From: Saxidomus purpurata | Taxonomy: Eukaryota > Mollusca > Bivalvia > Venerida > Veneridae | Direction: 5' to 3' | DNA: 64,000 nt | NCBI GenBank assembly: GCA_022818135.1 | Contig: JAFMSR010000017.1 | Span: forward strand, 12,476,561 to 12,540,560 | Part shown: positions 1 through 10,900 of the stretch, piece after piece | Layout of the letters: the number at the start of each line of letters is the position of its first letter | Numbering within the stretch: position 1 is the first letter of the stretch | Notes under the pieces: generated by a model | The model's input: only the letters and a program-made list of their open reading frames with translations | Databases searched by the model: none | Told to the model about the DNA's origin: nothing | Position numbers and translations under genes: made by a program

Positions 1-160
1 AGGCTCCGATTTCACGAAAATACTGAAGTATTTACTCAGTTACATACTCATTTCAACATTTATCAGTGTTTATTCACTTCTAAGTAAATTCTTAAAATAC
101 TTGAGTTGTACTCAAAAGAGTTTTTCGCTATATCTGACTTGCATTAATTTTATTATTATA

Positions 161-660
161 NNNNNNNNNNNNNNNNNNNNNNNNNNNNNNNNNNNNNNNN
201 NNNNNNNNNNNNNNNNNNNNNNNNNNNNNNNNNNNNNNNNNNNNNNNNNNNNNNNNNNNNNNNNNNNNNNNNNNNNNNNNNNNNNNNNNNNNNNNNNNNN
301 NNNNNNNNNNNNNNNNNNNNNNNNNNNNNNNNNNNNNNNNNNNNNNNNNNNNNNNNNNNNNNNNNNNNNNNNNNNNNNNNNNNNNNNNNNNNNNNNNNNN
401 NNNNNNNNNNNNNNNNNNNNNNNNNNNNNNNNNNNNNNNNNNNNNNNNNNNNNNNNNNNNNNNNNNNNNNNNNNNNNNNNNNNNNNNNNNNNNNNNNNNN
501 NNNNNNNNNNNNNNNNNNNNNNNNNNNNNNNNNNNNNNNNNNNNNNNNNNNNNNNNNNNNNNNNNNNNNNNNNNNNNNNNNNNNNNNNNNNNNNNNNNNN
601 NNNNNNNNNNNNNNNNNNNNNNNNNNNNNNNNNNNNNNNNNNNNNNNNNNNNNNNNNNNN
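161..660. other. assembly gap (500 N)
   Basis: All 500 positions are N. The round length suggests a scaffold gap of unknown true size. The missing exon(s) of the VMO1-like gene on the minus strand could lie inside it or beyond the window edge. Confidence 0.98.
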
Positions 661-1305
661 CTTGTTGCGATCTTAAATAAGGGGCTCCTTCAACTTACGA
701 AATCCACGAGAATTAGAGCCAGACGGGCAGTAAGCCCAAATTGTTTCACATTTTTCGTGGTAACACGATTACAGAGTGTATATAGTATACGTGTGTTTGG
801 CAATTTTGTCTGACATCGCGGGCTGGTGATTCTGCTATATGTTTGATACATGTACATTTGTAACGTGTTTTGTCAATCTGTGAATCAGCAAGAATTTGAA
901 TAGCGTGATAAAAATCGACATGATATTGGACTGGAAAACTGTTAAACTGTAGCTGGGCAAGAACCCTCGATTCAATGCGAATACTTCGTGTTGTTGATCT
1001 TAGACACAAGTGCAAATTCAGTTTATAGTTAAAAGTTTATAAGTTAAAAGCCTAACATTTCCTTTACCGCACTCATAGGTGTTCTTTACAAGTCATGGAC
1101 ACTCTTTCCTTGTGCGGAAAACTATTTTTCATGAAAAGACTGTGGTGAATCTAACACTTCCGTGACTTGAACCGAAGGAAGAATAAAGATTTCCATGACG
1201 AGTTCGGATATAGATGTATGTTATTTACGAACAAAGTTTCAAATAACCGAATACAGGGGACATAATGAGGAACACAACACCAGGGAAACACGCAGGCACG
1301 CTTAC
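661..1305. other. no gene recognised; downstream intron of the VMO1-like gene
   Basis: Non-coding sequence between the gap and the donor site of the VMO1-like first exon. The minus-strand open frame at 746-1015 has no VMO1 character and no clear acceptor, so it is treated as intron. Confidence 0.5.
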
Positions 1306-1488
1306 CTTCATATTGAAACCAGATGCAAATGTCCCCTTCGGGCAATACTGTGGTGTTGTCCAATATCCATACTGTCCACCATTGCTGACCGTTAACTCCT
1401 TGACCACTTGCCTGTTGCTTTTGTCGTCTACGATAAAACCATAAGATATGGATATAATTGAAATCAGAAGTCCAACAAAATGCTTCAT
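1306..1488 (-). CDS. VMO1: VMO1-like secreted protein, first exon (partial)
   Basis: A 61-codon minus-strand exon starts at the ATG at 1488 and ends at a GTAAGC donor just below 1306. Residues 1-17 form a hydrophobic signal peptide (MKHFVGLLISIISISYG). The mature part carries the segment VSNGGQYGYWTTPQYCPKGT followed by FASGF. This matches the opening of the vitelline membrane outer layer protein 1 fold, in which the first beta-prism repeat has N-G-G/P-x-G-x-W and C-P-x-G-x-F-A-x-G-F. Family members are secreted and about 180-200 residues long, so roughly two thirds is missing. No exon with the expected continuation is visible between here and position 1. The family call is firm; one-to-one orthology is not established. 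Confidence 0.72.
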
Positions 1489-2372
1489 TTTTCCTATCTG
1501 TCCACGCGACAAATGGTATCAACTAGTGCATCCAAAATAAATTATAGCATTGCGTAATCTACCTTATCTAGTTTGTTCAGACACTTTTTTTGGTTCATAT
1601 TAAGGTAAACATTGTCGTTAGTACTGTTGAAAGGTGACTGTACTATTACATGAAATTACCAGATAAGGAATTTAGAAAAACAATAACAGCCTATCCTGAC
1701 ATACAAAGGAATGTGGTCTTTTAAGGTCCTATGGGGACAAGGCACGTCAAGCTACGTTACTAAAATGAACTTTTGCAAATTCATTTTCCATGAAAAAGGG
1801 GGATTGTATACATTAATTCGAGTTTTTACATGTTCGAGTTCGGCTGAAAATTTCATAAGGGACTCACAGCTGGATAAATATTTACGACAACAAAATGCAT
1901 CTAGTTTAATTTGAAGTGCGCTAAAATCATGTAATTATGGGCTAAATGGGCTAAATAGCCTAATTCTCTTCTGTAAAGTATTGAGCCTCGCATTGTAGGT
2001 TGTTGGCGCTTGGGTGATGTACGGGAAAGTTCAGTTTCATTCAACAACCAGAAAGTGACTTATAGAATATCAATAGGCAATGTATTTCAAAGATAAACAT
2101 ATCCGAAGGGCAGTGTATGGCTGCAAATTAAGTTTAAACAATATTTAATTGACTCAAAACATTTACAAAATATGAAAATTACATAATTAACATACAAGAT
2201 AAAGAAGAAAGCCTACAACATTTTATCAACTCTCTCCTGTTGCTGCATATTTGATGAATCACAGGGAAGTCGGTCACGTACAGTCTATAGACATGTTACT
2301 AGATACAACAGGATGTGAACAGGTACTTGCTTTATTGAAAACAAGTCTAAATAACAATTCATTTTAAATATC
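1489..2372. other. upstream region of the VMO1-like gene; no gene recognised
   Basis: AT-rich spacer with only short, stop-bounded frames. The promoter of the minus-strand VMO1-like gene should lie just above 1488, but no convincing TATA element was identified. Confidence 0.4.
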
Positions 2373-2640
2373 AGGTTAACACGCTAGACTTGTAATCCAA
2401 GGATCGCAGGTGCGTTTACCCGCTCATCAACTAACATAGCTAAAGGTCTTTCGGATGAAACCTAAGACCGAGGTCGGATGTATTGGTGCTATAAAGAACC
2501 TTTGAGGGTTTCTGGAACGGGGTACATTCCGTATCTTGCACTTTCCCCCGAAACCTAAAATATTAAACTCTTCTGGGGGCGTTGGCCATAACCAATGATA
2601 AAACTCTAAAATACATACATACATGCAAGGTACACTGCGC
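2373..2640 (+). repeat. tRNA-derived SINE-like fragment
   Basis: The start reads like the 3' half of a tRNA: GACTTGTAATCC anticodon arm followed by GGATCGCAGG and a degraded T-arm near 2420. A tail with a CTTTCGGATGAAACCTAAGACC stretch follows up to about 2600. I recognise this arrangement from mollusc short repeats, but no exact family name can be given. The pol III B box is degenerate, so the copy is probably inactive. Confidence 0.45.
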
Positions 2641-3349
2641 ATAAGAAGTTATTGTTTCAGACAGTAAAGGATCATCTTTACGTAGTAAGTAGCTGCATAT
2701 ATATGAGCAAGTGAATGACGTTTAAATCAGACTTAAAACATGTTTACAAATTATCTTAAAGGTGCTCGCTCTCAGATTTTGGTAATTAAAAAACATATTT
2801 TAGAACACAGTCATATAAAAAGGTTCAAGTATAAATTCCTGTAGATAATATCTGTAGATATGAAATAATACGCTACCAAATAATAAAGCGTTGCAAACGC
2901 TTTTGAAATTCCAATATATTAAAGCATATAGTGTAGCGGACTAGCGGCTCCGTAAAACCAGCATATTCAATCGATTTTTGCAAATTCCTACCTAGATTTT
3001 TTCTTCTATTGTTGACTCTAGGCTTTAGTTATATATATTAAATGTATTAGTATGTCACTTTTGAAAATTGTATTTTTGTGAGCGAGCAGCTTTAACAGAT
3101 CTGTCACAGTGACTGTGAATATGTTACTGATATAGCATACTGATTTATAAATTGTAAAGGGGAATTCAATGGCACTGAATGCGCTGCATTCCCAAGGAAC
3201 AGTTTACTCCCTTACAAAGAGAACACTTTCACATTCTTATACAGGCAAGAACACCATGTTCAAACTAGGCAAGTATTGCCGAGGCTCTAAATATTTCTAA
3301 ACGTTTTGCGGGAATTCTGACAGAAGTAAAACGAACACGTGTAAGTCAT
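2641..3349. other. intergenic; no gene recognised
   Basis: AT-rich sequence without an ORF of coding character on either strand. Confidence 0.4.
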
Positions 3350-3498
3350 ACAATTGTTCGGAGTTACGGGTTCGAGCCCCACTGGGGTCACGGCCGTAAA
3401 TCCTCATATGACACTAGTACTTTTTTCCAGGAAGCGGACTCGAGAGTGATTCGATCAGCTACAAGCTTTCTTCACAATCGAGCAAAAATAAATTAGTA
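3350..3498 (+). repeat. 5'-truncated tRNA-derived SINE
   Basis: This copy matches the SINE at 30524-30720 from its B box (GGTTCGAGCCCCAC at about 3369) through GGAAGCGGACTCGAGAGTGA to the CAATCGAGC tail. The A-box half is missing or diverged. The shared body over about 130 bp at two loci shows a dispersed family. Confidence 0.65.
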
Positions 3499-3586
3499 TA
3501 ATACAAAATATGTACATGATAATAGTCGAGGGAGTTGCTGAAAACAATTATGACTACTTTGAAATATGCAGAAACAACTGATGCCG

Positions 3587-3790
3587 AGCTTTTTATTTCT
3601 AAAAGTAGACAGAAATGATAAGGTAGGCAGAAATAATATATTTTTATATCTAAAAGTAGATAGAAATTATATTTTTTTATTTCTAAAAGTAGATAGAAAT
3701 GATAATGTTAAACTTTTTATTTCTTAAAATAGATAAAATTATTATTTTATTATTTCTTAAAGTAGATAGAAGTTAAATTTAACTTTCTAG
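3587..3790. repeat. degenerate AT-rich tandem repeat
   Basis: Four to five units of roughly 45-60 bp share the core TTTCTAAAAGTAGATAGAAAT with drifting spacers. Confidence 0.7.
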
Positions 3791-4049
3791 AGTAGGCAGT
3801 TTATGGCTGGGACAGTAAATGCAGATTTTAACCATAGTCTATACAAATAGGACAGTTTAATAGATTCAGGTAATTTAACTATCACTAAGGTAGCATGCAT
3901 TTTTGTCCAAGAATAAATCACTCCTAAATATATTTCTAAAAATAACTTTTTTTAAAGATGAAAGAAATGGGTACAATGTAGCTAGATTTCATGGTAAAAC
4001 TTCCTGTCACGTTTTATCTTTAAAAAGTAATAAGGCGCCAAATGTCACA

Positions 4050-4135
4050 GGGTGAGAAATATATGTACCCTGACCGTGACACAAGCCCATAGGGCAAATG
4101 CTTTCCCGGCTGAGCTAACCGAACGGTTTCAGGTA
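4050..4135 (-). repeat. tRNA-like SINE remnant
   Basis: Reverse complement shows an A-box-like GGTTAGCTCAGCCGGGAAAG and a short arm with GCCCTATGGGC, followed by a degenerate B box (GGTCAGGGTAC). A functional tRNA is unlikely because the T-arm consensus is lost and no acceptor stem closes. Confidence 0.35.
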
Positions 4136-4235
4136 CTGTCAAAATGAATTATTAAGTAATTGAAAGCCTTGTAATGTGTTCTAACTAACTTTTTATCAGT
4201 GTTTAGAAAAGCAGAAATTGGACTAATTTGGGTAT

Positions 4236-5765
4236 ATGGCTTCTAATAGATTTATAATATTTGGTGACATGGACACTGATGAAAACGTGCTCATTGGGAA
4301 TGAAGGAAGTGGCCGGTCAAAAGCTGAAAATTGTAGAAAACGCAATAAAACAAACACTGATGGAACGAGTGGAACAGGTATACATGTTGGTAAATTTAGA
4401 CAGTTGGCCTTTGACGACTAAATAGTTGTTTTATTTGAGAAAGTCACTACCTCAGGATATCGAATTAAAACTTGACAAATGTTTACAAGTGCAAGAAAAA
4501 TTAACTTATATTGAAAATCAAGAAAGAGAACATGACGAAAGACTAACATTATTACAATATATTAAATCGATTGATGCAGAAGCTGGGGATAGAAGGAAAA
4601 ATCTTATATCCGGTGTTTTCAAAGAACAAAAGGATAAAGATTGCTTTGAAAAGGTCAACGAACTTGTACTAAAAGGAACATTAAGTGCTGTGCATTAAAT
4701 GTACGAGGCCTAAAACGAAGGTTAGTTTTTGTTTATAGGAGACAAAAACCGATCAAACAGATATTGTTGAAATAGACGGTGATATTTTTATCAAAACATA
4801 GAATACAAGTATATATTGTCAACAGAAAATCAGGAGGCATAGTTATAAATATATTTATGAAAAAAGTGCTCCATACATCCAAGTCCTTGAAGGTAAATTT
4901 GAGCATGTACATTAAACTCCGTTTATAACGAACTCTCCGGGACCATTTTAATTTGTTCCATATATCCGAAGTTTGTTACATACATCTATTTATTTCAAAT
5001 AAAATAAAGAAAGAAAACAAACTCGGGTAGAGAAAATTTGTTCCTTATATCCGGATTTTCATTATATCCGGAGTCGTTATATACGGAGTTAACTGTATTA
5101 TGGTTCTCAGTAGACAAATCATTGAATACTTATACAGAAAATGCAATTTTAGGAGCTATTTATTTACCGCCTGAAAATTCAAGATTCTTAAATGAAGATG
5201 ATTTGAATGATTTTGAAAATGAAATCTCATTTAAGTGTAGTACACATAAATATGTCTGTCTTGCCGGGGATATTAACGCAAGAGCTGCTGAATTAAACGA
5301 TTTTATTCAATCTGATTCATTTTTGAATGAATATTTTGATATAAGCCAAGATACAGTATCTGGGTTTTATAAATTTTCAATTCTTAAACATCTATCTATA
5401 TCTTTGAAAATAAAATCTGTTTGTCTTTCAAGTGGCCATTTTTAAACAGATTGCCGCTAGTTTAATTATTCTAAGGAATTCGAAATTATCGAAACAGACG
5501 CTTTGTTCTCAGACGTACATGATGTATTAACTTGGCATATTAAAATAGAGGATTAATCACCTTCTCAGTCCTACAAAAAGCCAGCCAGCTTAAAAGGTTC
5601 GAAATGGCAAAATTAACGCTCTGAAATTTTAATAAATAACGTCGATACTGAACATAGAATCAATTAAAACTCAGCTTAACGCAAATCTGCATTCACAGAA
5701 AACTATTGAAAATATAACAAAAGAAATAAAGAATAACTGCAAAGGAAACAAGGAAACTTAATTTA
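4236..5765 (+). pseudogene. degraded non-LTR retrotransposon (LINE) with ORF1-like and endonuclease segments
   Basis: Broken frames preserve two recognisable parts. First, 4440-4695 encodes a charged coiled-coil segment (KCLQVQEKLTYIENQEREHD) ending in SIDAEAGDRRKNLI. This resembles ORF1 proteins of CR1/L1-type LINEs, where a S-I-D-x-E-A-R-S-R-R-N-N-L-I motif is common. Second, an apurinic endonuclease domain follows: ALNVRGLKRR near 4690, GAIYLPPENSRF near 5150, CLAGDINARAAELNDF near 5260, and ETDALFSDVHDVLTWHI near 5490. Several stops and frameshifts interrupt it, and ORF1 runs almost directly into the endonuclease, implying an internal deletion. The reverse transcriptase is absent. A MITE splits the endonuclease at 4910-5095. 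Confidence 0.78.
4910..5095. mobile_element. 186-bp TIR MITE inserted in the LINE, TA target duplication
   Basis: The ends are inverted repeats of about 28 bp: the left reads CATTAAACTCCGTTTATAAC and the right, reversed, CAGTTAACTCCGTATATAAC. TA dinucleotides flank it at 4908-4909 and 5096-5097. Removing it rejoins the LINE endonuclease frame at the same site, which fixes the boundaries. TA duplication and a CAGT-type end fit a Tc1/mariner-mobilised non-autonomous element. It encodes no protein. A relative lies at 62400-62520. Confidence 0.82.
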
Positions 5766-5799
5766 AGCTATTACAAATAGCATTTTTGAACAAAAAGCC

Positions 5800-6060
5800 G
5801 AACAAGGAATAAGTCTGACTCACTGGTTATTCAAATCCGAATAAGTAACAGAAGAGATACCGCCGATGACACGGCAAATGTCGTCGTCATTCTTTCATAA
5901 TGCCAATATCTAAATGTTTGAAGGCCAGGCAAACCTAAGAGCCTTTCTGAAAAAAAAATGCCAGAAACTCGAATAAGGAATAAGTAACTGGTTACTTATT
6001 CCTTATTGAAACCCTAATTAAGTAACAGACGAGATACCGGCGGTTGACAGGTAAATAGAT
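5800..6060. repeat. duplicated segment with a perfect 17-bp palindromic stem
   Basis: The motif AAGTAACAGA(A/C)GAGATACCG occurs at about 5844 and 6015, giving two loosely repeated units. Between them, 5972-5988 and 5991-6007 are exact inverted complements separated by 2 nt. This looks like abutting inverted ends of a small transposon. Confidence 0.6.
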
Positions 6061-6984
6061 ATTTATTATTATAAATACCTAGCCGCTCAACAACGAATGT
6101 TAGAAAGAACACACCTGTTACAATGTACATGTAACAGGCTACCCCAAATCTTTTTTTTAACTACAAAATGTGTTAAGCTGTTCATCGGCTAATCATTTTC
6201 CTGTTAAATGAAATAAAATATAGTGTAGGGATGATAATGATATGACAAGTTTATTCAGTTGAGATGCTGTGAAGTTAGTGGTGCCAGGCGCCTGTCGTCA
6301 CGTCTTGAGGTGTTACCGAATTATCGCTTGCACCACGACATATCGCTATCTATTATAATTTCTTTGTGTAGAATACGCTTCTGTAACATGGGTGTCAACG
6401 CAACCAATGGAATTTTATTAGTACCTCTAATAATCAATTCATTCACATGTGACAACTGATATTTGATTAATCAAAATAATGAATATGTGTCGGTCGCCCG
6501 TGCCACTGAAACTGTCATTTTTTGTAAGATGCTACAATATTTTTTTGCAGTCACATGTCACTATAGCTGAGTGCCAACATTTTCTTATGGAACGCCACTA
6601 CAGTACTCTGTCAATATATTATGTAGTGTACGTCACTGGTACTTAAAGTTTTAAAGGTAAACTTAGGTAAACAACGCAGTCTTGTTATCCTGAATTTTAT
6701 CATATTAGGAGAGATTCATATGTACTTCAAACATAAGTGAATTATAAACAATTCCCAGCCGACAATAGTCCCCCGTTAAGCTTACTGTCTTAATCTTTTT
6801 TCCTGATGACGCCATCTTTTTTAATCTCCGAGACAAGTGCAGATCATGATCAGTCTCTATATTCAATCAGTTTGATCATGCATTACAACGTCACTATTTA
6901 GACTCTTATTTGTTTTACTGTTTTGGACAATGAATTGTAAGGTCCGCAATTTAGCTAGACGAAGTTATTTAAATATTTACATGT
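6061..6984. other. intergenic; no gene recognised
   Basis: No ORF with family features. The short frame at 6259-6459 has no motif or homologous partner in the window. Confidence 0.4.
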
Positions 6985-7530
6985 ACGAATTTAATTAAGA
7001 TTCTCTTTTGAAATTATGAATCAAAGGCCAAATCGCATTTTCTTTTAAATCAGGACATGTAAAAGGCGTCTGCTCAGGCAAAGATATGACATAAAGTATC
7101 GAATGTTACCTTATTATATTGAAACTTTGAGTTTAAAAAAAGAATTAATAAATTGTCTTTTGTCAATTAACAAAACCGAAAGTAGGTTTTCCAGGTTTCA
7201 AATGTCTGTAATTATCCAGAAGTCTCCCAGAAAAAGGCTGTAAATAGGTTGTACATGCATAAGCATGCCTATTTTGAATGATAGTTGAAAGAACCAAATT
7301 TAATGATGTTCAACATTATATCTGACGGTTAACAGCATCCAATAAAGCGAAAGTAGGACAAGAAGACCATCAAGGTCAATCTAATTAAATACAAAAACAG
7401 TCACTAGTTTTTCTGCGGCAGTATTTCAAACAGGGAAGTACCCCACGGCTGTTGTAAAGTTTTGGAAGCCAGTTTTGAACTGTATTTTCCCTCTTACATT
7501 CCTGTTTTAATAGTATTAGTAATGGACATT
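6985..7530. repeat. dispersed repeat, copy 1 (upstream of the first somatomedin-B paralog)
   Basis: This stretch aligns along most of its length with 26508-27070. Shared landmarks include GGTTTTCCAG, GGCTGTAAATAGGT, AAGCATGCCTATTT, CAATAAAG, GAAAGTAGGACAA and a CAGGTCAATCTAA-like stretch in the same order. It is non-coding. The second copy is a clean insertion in duplication unit B, so this is a mobile or once-mobile family. Confidence 0.7.
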
Positions 7531-7905
7531 TAACTGAACACAAAAATGTCCCAAAATTTCTGAAAATTGACTTTTGATACCGAAAGGTAATATATTAGAC
7601 AATGGTTTTGGCATCGTGATTAATACCACCAATACATTTATTCAGAAAAAGAAACTTTCCAAAATCTGCTGATATCATTACCTACTTAATAAAATAATAT
7701 TCGGTTCTGTTAATTTTGAATTATCCGAAAGCAATTTTAAAGTTAAATATGCATTGTAAACATTTTTCAATATTGGAGACACTACAGTATGGGTAGGGTA
7801 TAAATGCGATACAATTGCTCATATTTATTTTTTTGAACCGGCGTGCCATAGACTGTAACAGTATGCCTTAAAATAGAACAATGTTTTATTGATCAATATA
7901 TCACG

Positions 7906-7912
7906 TATATAA
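7906..7912 (+). promoter_or_regulatory. candidate TATA box of the first paralog
   Basis: TATATAA lies 73 bp upstream of the ATG at 7979. The second paralog has TATAAAA 93 bp upstream of its ATG, a position that supports both as core promoters. Assigned by motif and spacing only. Confidence 0.5.
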
Positions 7913-7978
7913 CCGTCAGCCGCTATATATTGAAGCGTTTTTATTCTTAACCTGTTTGACAAAGTTCTATGTAGCAAA

Positions 7979-10900
7979 ATGGCTACATTTTACGCGCTGG
8001 CATTCTCTATTTCTTTCGGAGCATTTGTCGCTACAGGAGTGATGTCTAGTATACCAGATTTCGCCACGCTTTGTCCATACAACGACTTTTGTACTTCGAA
8101 GGCTAAATTCGTAAGTTTACTCGTATCTTAGTATATATTCTGAGTTAAATTTTGATCTTATTTCTTTAATTGACGACTATTGATTGTTTTTAGTGAGAGT
8201 GTGCGTTTATTTCGTTTTAGATAATGTGATCACCATCCGTTTGTCGTCGCTTTGCTTGGGAACTTCGGGCTGGATTAAGTCCGTTGCCTCTTTGCTTAAC
8301 AACTTCGGGCAGGATCAAGTCCGTCGTCGCTTTGCTTGAAAACTTCGGACTGGGTTAAATCCGTCGTCGCTTTGCTTGGCCACTTCGGGCTGGATTAAGT
8401 CCGTCGTCGCTTTGCTTGGCCGCTTGGCTGGATTAAATCCGTCGTCGCTCTGCTTGGCAACTTCGGGCTGGATCAAGTCCGTCGCCGCTTTGCTTAGCAA
8501 ACCTCGGGCTGGATTAAGTCCGCCGTCGCTTTGCTTGGCAAACTTCGGGCTGGATCAAGTCCGTCGCCGCTTTGCTTGGAAACTTCGGGTGGATTAAGTC
8601 CGTCGTCGCTTTGCTTGGCCACTTCGGGCTGGATTAAATCCGTCGTCGCTTTGCTTGGCAAACTTCGGGCTGCATTATGTCCGTCGTCGCTTTGCTTGGC
8701 AAACCTCGGGTTGGATTAAGTCCGTCGTCGCTTTGCTTGGAAACTTCGGGCTTGATTATATCCGTCATCGCTTTGCTTGGACACTTCGGGATGTATCAAG
8801 TCTGTCGTCGCTTTGCTTGGAAACTTCGGGCTGGAATATGTCCGTCGTCGCTTTACTTTGCAAACTTCGGGCTGGATTAAGTCCGTCGTCGCTTTGCTTG
8901 GAAACTTCGGGCTGGATTTGTCCGTTGAACGACGAGAACAACGCCATGCTTATGATCAATAATTTTGTGTTTAAAGAGGCACTCCCTACATATAGCAGAT
9001 TTATTCTAGAAACAGAAATAATGTGTACAATGAATGTAAAATGATAAATTGATACACTTTTAAAGAGCAACCTTAAGCGAATATGCCCCATTTAAGCACA
9101 AATAATCAACAAAGAGAGTAATAAATTGCTATCCATCCATTTATTATACAACAACATGACTAATGATTGATTTACAGTACTGCAATATTAAAACGTAGAT
9201 TTTACCGATAATATGTTGGTGTTGTATGTAAATAATGCTCGCGAGACTAAGGGAAAGATACAAGAAATCCGCGCAGTAGGGGAATAACTTAAAACATAAA
9301 TAGATCTACCCTAAAATGTATACGTTGTATTTATTTATCATTAAGCGTCCATTGAACACATTATTTGTAGGGACTGCCTCTTTAAAATGCCAATTCAGTA
9401 TAAAAGTATTTTATTTTAATTCTTACATGAACAGATATAATTACGAAATGTAAATAAATGCAAACGGTTATGTTTTTTTTACAACCGCCATGCGGCACAT
9501 TATGACGCCATTTTTGACGTCATATTGGCCCGCGCGTCTTAACGTTGTTCATGGCATAATATAACCTACTTTTTCTACTTTCTACTTTTTCTACTCTTTG
9601 TAAATGGAAACACAGTCATGAGTCATGTTAGAGTAGCAAGTCTAAAGTTAAGTATAATGTGGTTATGAAAATGCCAAACTTTCATAATTTCAGTCGATTG
9701 CACCAACTTCCGGTATGGAGTCGTGTTGCGTAAAATGCTCTTGTGCCACGGACTGCGACAAGGTCGGTAACTGTTGTCCTGATGTACGAAACAAGACGAA
9801 CATCACACCCGTGTATCAATGTAAAGCACTACATAACATTTTGAACAGTCCTAGAAATATATATGACGCTTATGGCATCAACGAACAATTATTTCGCATT
9901 GTCGACAGCTGCCCTGACTCAAACAGTTCGAACAATTTTCCCGCTTGTAAAAATCCTACAAAAATTGAAGATTATGTCGTAGTTTCGAATGTAGAGAATG
10001 AGAAAGTTTATAAAAACCGTCACTGCGCAATGTGTCACGGCGTACAGGAGTACATAGAGTGGGACCTCTTGGCAAAGTGCCCCGAAATACTTAGCGCAAC
10101 ATTTCAAACATTCAAAGAAAGAGATGATTTTGTTTTGAAGAAATGCTCCCTAGACGCTCGACCTCCAAATAAAGATATTGTTGAAATAGCTGGCTGTTAC
10201 CACGACTACCAGCTTACGCGTACTTGTTTTATTTCTGGCCTTATCAACAAGGCTTATGACGTCACTGATTTATATAAAGCGTGTCAAGCTAGACGACCTG
10301 GCCAAAATACAGTTTATAGAGACAGCAGTACAAATTTATATTCCAATATCTACTGTTACTTGTGTAATGCTCCGGGACTGACAGAAGCACCCGGGTTATG
10401 TGATATACCCGAGGAAGATACGTTCAGGGAGGTTTCGTTTTCATGTGCTCTTCAATTAAAGAAAACAGACGAGGTTCAGTCTAGGGTACATAACCAATGT
10501 GCGCAATCAGAAACATTGGATCGCCATGCAGTAAGTGTTATAATAAAGCGGCAAAAGTATATTGGTGCGAAAGAAAACGGTTTGTTTTTAATTGAAATAT
10601 TCTGTTTCCGGTTAGAGACATTACTAAAATATACATGTATCTTAAGAAATCAGATTGGTTTTCAGTTACAGACGTAAAATACGACAAGATACAGTAATGC
10701 TTTCCTGATGAAGGAGTTTGACACGTTTCATAAGATTTTAGGCGTACATTAAAAAATATCGTCTCACTAAAAAAAAAAGTAATGAAGGAACACAGGACAA
10801 AAATACCTATTAATATTTAGATAATAAACCATGTAACGCAGTTCATGCATGTAATGCCGTCAACGTTCAATAGTACTAAACCATGCAACACAGTCAACGT

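Noticed and set aside
746..1015. Candidate second exon of the VMO1-like gene
   Set aside because: It lacks VMO1 repeat motifs (glycine and tryptophan pattern) and an acceptor in a suitable phase.
8240..8925. CRISPR-like array
   Set aside because: Units are contiguous with no unique spacers and lie in a eukaryotic intron. The same holds for 63701-64000.
8315..9091. Several overlapping open frames on both strands (for example repeats of KQSDDGFNP)
   Set aside because: Products of the 40-bp minisatellite, open because the unit lacks stops. They lie in an intron.
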